Part shown: positions 63,701 to 64,000 of the stretch, piece after piece | Position numbering within the stretch: position 1 is the first letter of the stretch | Layout: each line of letters starts with the position of its first letter | Origin: Flavobacterium sp. ALJ2 | Lineage (GTDB): Bacteria; Bacteroidota; Bacteroidia; Flavobacteriales; Flavobacteriaceae | DNA length: 64,000 bases | Assembly: GCF_015594725.1 (NCBI RefSeq) | Contig: NZ_JADNRC010000017.1 | Coordinates: 31,444 to 95,443, forward strand | Reading direction: 5' to 3' | Notes under the pieces: model-generated | What the model saw: the letters and a program-made list of their open reading frames with translations, nothing else | Told to the model about the DNA's origin: nothing | Database searches by the model: none | Translations under genes and position numbers: made by a program

Positions 63701-64000
63701 ACAATAAGTAGTCCGGTGACACCAACAACAAATGATGATACCCAAGATTTCTGCTTGGCCAATAATCCAACAGTTGCGAGCCTTCAGGTTAATGAACCAA
63801 ACGTTGTTTGGTATGATTCTCTTATAAGTACAACTCCATTGTTGGCAAGTACTCCATTAACGAGTAAAGCGTATTATGGAGCTATTTCTATTCCTATAAA
63901 AACAAATCCAATAGAAGTATATTGTGAGAGTGCTGTTCGCTTACTGGTAACCGTAACGATAACTGATCCAGCTAAACCAACAACCAACGACGATACCCAA
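57755..64000 (+). CDS. Giant secreted repeat protein, 3' end outside the window (at least 2082 codons)
   Basis: The frame is open from the ATG at 57755-57757 to the window end. Residues 1-35 are a signal peptide (LWLFLMLIPFSNSFSQ, cleavage before QNF). Two module types alternate: Ig-like domains of the CHU_C-associated type (CSGQ..TLTA..., WYD, GG..L, TPALTA..TYYV), and a longer Cys-rich module at residues about 25-190, 449-606, 861-1016, 1364-1523 and 1539-1686 (NSVDG...AARLSVPIGL, GQAGDVI, RVEIRLGGLATLL). Such proteins are usually exported by T9SS and anchored to the surface; the C-terminal signal would lie outside. Probably an adhesin. Confidence 0.85.
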   Translation, partial: MKTFLLTIKKGAFLQNYLWLFLMLIPFSNSFSQNFCRPDSQTNSVGGLLCVGMSVTTPNDAFDGNMTTFASISNVLGLACFAQETLHFNQTAKAGDQIVIYFNTGNGVLDAELLSNGTIQAKNGVANVGPEVALSNGILNLQILDDVNKIGVIKYTLPGDANSVRIQSGGLLSVLLSLRIYEVRLQFAKPTIVGGNTQAVCSGQPITLTATAAAGTTLAWYDSPTSTTALSNTNTFTTPALTVAKTYYVSSSRNAGCESDERVPVTINITNPVLPTIDTSGTAICSTGPTQSTTLSVISPVPGTIYSWYNAASGGTLLGSGNTFTTTVPTGITNFYVEAAIGTCKTPIRTPVSVTSNPVPALPTVLTQSVSILSGQNATLSASSTDPSVTFDWYDAATGGTKLLANSPTYTTPILTANKTYYVEAVSAAGGCVSATRVAINITVSASPLGGCLDANSQQTNQNGLCLLCSASNPNNSVDGSSSTAARLSVPIGLINGWIQQTLQFNNPGQAGDVITVDLEIPTGLLDISALSYISLATYNGATYNNDRIAVNSSLLNIELLTGNRFKASLTAGSVFDRVEIRLGGLATLLTSLDIYGASYKFKTRTITGNTTICSGQTATLTSSASLGETIKWYDTLTGGTLLSSTAVYTTPALTANSTYYIEVTRNGCVNGERFPVLVTVNNPIAPTINVSLSAICSGKTTTLSVQAPVVGTTYKWYDAATAGNLLFTGTSYVTPTLTANVSYYVEASIGSCATTTRTAVNLTITPLPLVPTVASSNVVIQAGQSVTLAVTNPVVGIDYDWYDAPVNGNLLASATTSYTPTPALTVNKSFYIAARNPLTNCISDTRAVINVAISNSINSCLLANSQVTSKGGTTGCLLCGSTNDGDSVDGMNTTAARLSIPVGLLDDYMQQVLSFPTAGQTGDIIDVELGIPVGLLNISALSNISLQSFNSGLPNPDQSDISSLLNVQILGGNRFRASFVAGGPFTSVQIRLEGLATLLAELDIYEASYRYPNATITGAETPICEGQSTTLTATATGTQTFTWYDVPTGGTALATNTNTYVTGTLTGTKIFYLEASRGVTPCLNTNRQAITVTVLPLPTDTDIATTSPVNASCTGSVILSPTATLAGATFKYYTDQNKTQEIISGTVAGVTYLKDATTGALTISGLIASNSPYKYYISVLNGGTCENVNGTLKEVVVNFPAGSDLTVTATLAGCAKVNLKDAITNFDTSGNTTYTFFDSLNAPITEQAAANITIGGDYWIQAQTTGIDCPSVKEKVTVTINPLPTLTVTTASVVVNKGDSVALVATSDGTVTWYDPAGNPIPSNNTGALNTVGVFAYTVIASNGTCTSSQTVTITVIDPASCDPLLEREYATTQQWGSIITGGVTNGANAVDGNPKTYSTITTGLGLLGIGTTWQNLQWPTTIAKGTPVTVKLGAEYSGVALAQSVTVIGTKRDGLGNPIDIGTLQSVSGSLLNLLSGQNSFEYTFVPSDISGPKAYDGIRVQIGSILSVAQSINVYDAYYDKSVAQITCGQGDIEDVFFGVKEIGVGALTATVGVSNAWNVADNDIATYATMFSGVGVLAAAELSATFRTPSMVGDSLRVLISKPGTVLNLNLLTGFSIQLYLGKIAVGAPIENTSSLLTLKLLSGDTMAMTVVAPQAQPYDRVTISFGGVASVLDELRVHNIDRVTNTNVIGGDDGNNVTVCPGSTITLQVPPANCSTYKWYDSPTGGNELATGQTYTIPVTLAAGTYKYYIQPIRYGCPALARGEVNVIVRPTTPVSTIVDVKINDGSETIICAGDGKVKLDAVLTATPVLSNIVYHWYSFDGTNSNLIVGETASILNLTGLTAGTYTYYLGVSSDQFCETAPGDRKQITFTILPNSLVTDITVNNDSVCHNTDAVFTPESTLTNPKFFWYFDANKTQSIPNGPGPVTIAGITYTTSSLGVLTVSGLTALMSPVTYYVAVSSDNTCQNKEGELKMATVTISSPVTPTTNDDTQDFCLANNPTVASLQVNEPNVVWYDSLISTTPLLASTPLTSKAYYGAISIPIKTNPIEVYCESAVRLLVTVTITDPAKPTTNDDTQ

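Noticed and set aside
1..64000. tRNA, rRNA or CRISPR array
   Set aside because: No cloverleaf 3' ends, rRNA signatures or regularly spaced short repeats were seen on reading through; a dedicated scan was not possible.

Overview
The window is low-GC DNA from a Bacteroidota bacterium, most likely Flavobacterium. Supporting signs are a textbook Bacteroidota promoter (TTG-N19-TACTTTTG) before rpsF, a BlaB/IND/JOHN-type class B1 metallo-beta-lactamase, a CzcA-TolC fusion with a DUF6660-like partner, DUF5977 and CHU_C-associated Ig-like domains, and a giant cysteine-containing surface protein.

Layout. 1-68: 5' end of a probable pirin-like host gene. About 400-35646: a Mu-like prophage-derived element, almost entirely on the minus strand. 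Read from its early end (right to left) it has a divergent S24 repressor with an operator region, a Ner-like HTH protein, a MuA-type DDE transposase broken by several single-base indels, a MuB-type ATPase, small early genes and a DUF3164-like protein. A lysis cassette follows: holin-like protein, CHAP endolysin and a probable unimolecular spanin. Where a Mu-like phage should encode terminase, portal, capsid and tail, there are instead four very large intact leaderless proteins (722, 995, 2467 and 1943 aa) plus a 113-aa protein beside the 995-aa one. Fibre-like and DUF5977 proteins come last. Direct repeats and gene remnants show turnover of the fibre end. 36005-37159: an IS630-family element with recognisable ends and a broken transposase.

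37417-46035: a heavy-metal efflux operon (DUF6660-like protein, CzcA-TolC fusion, CzcB adaptor, methyltransferase, Zn/Cd/Co/Pb-type P-type ATPase). 46282-55829: host genes: AlkC-like protein, nadC, YihY/BrkB membrane protein, DUF2147 protein, metallo-beta-lactamase, priA, LytTR response regulator, rpsF-rpsR-rplI and a DUF6495-like protein. 55864-56502: a CI/S24-like regulator that has lost both catalytic residues. 57755 to the window end: the start of a giant secreted repeat protein.

Main point of interest: the element at about 5.4-35.6 kb keeps a repressor, a complete lysis set, fibre-like proteins and giant intact proteins without signal peptides, but has no recognisable virion genes and a decayed transposase. 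My inference is a domesticated, phage-derived system that makes giant proteins in the cytoplasm and releases them by programmed lysis. It is comparable in logic to Tc-toxin or tailocin loci, but I recognise no homology to either. The 995/113-aa pair looks like a toxin with its immunity protein. All of this is read from sequence alone; no database search was possible.
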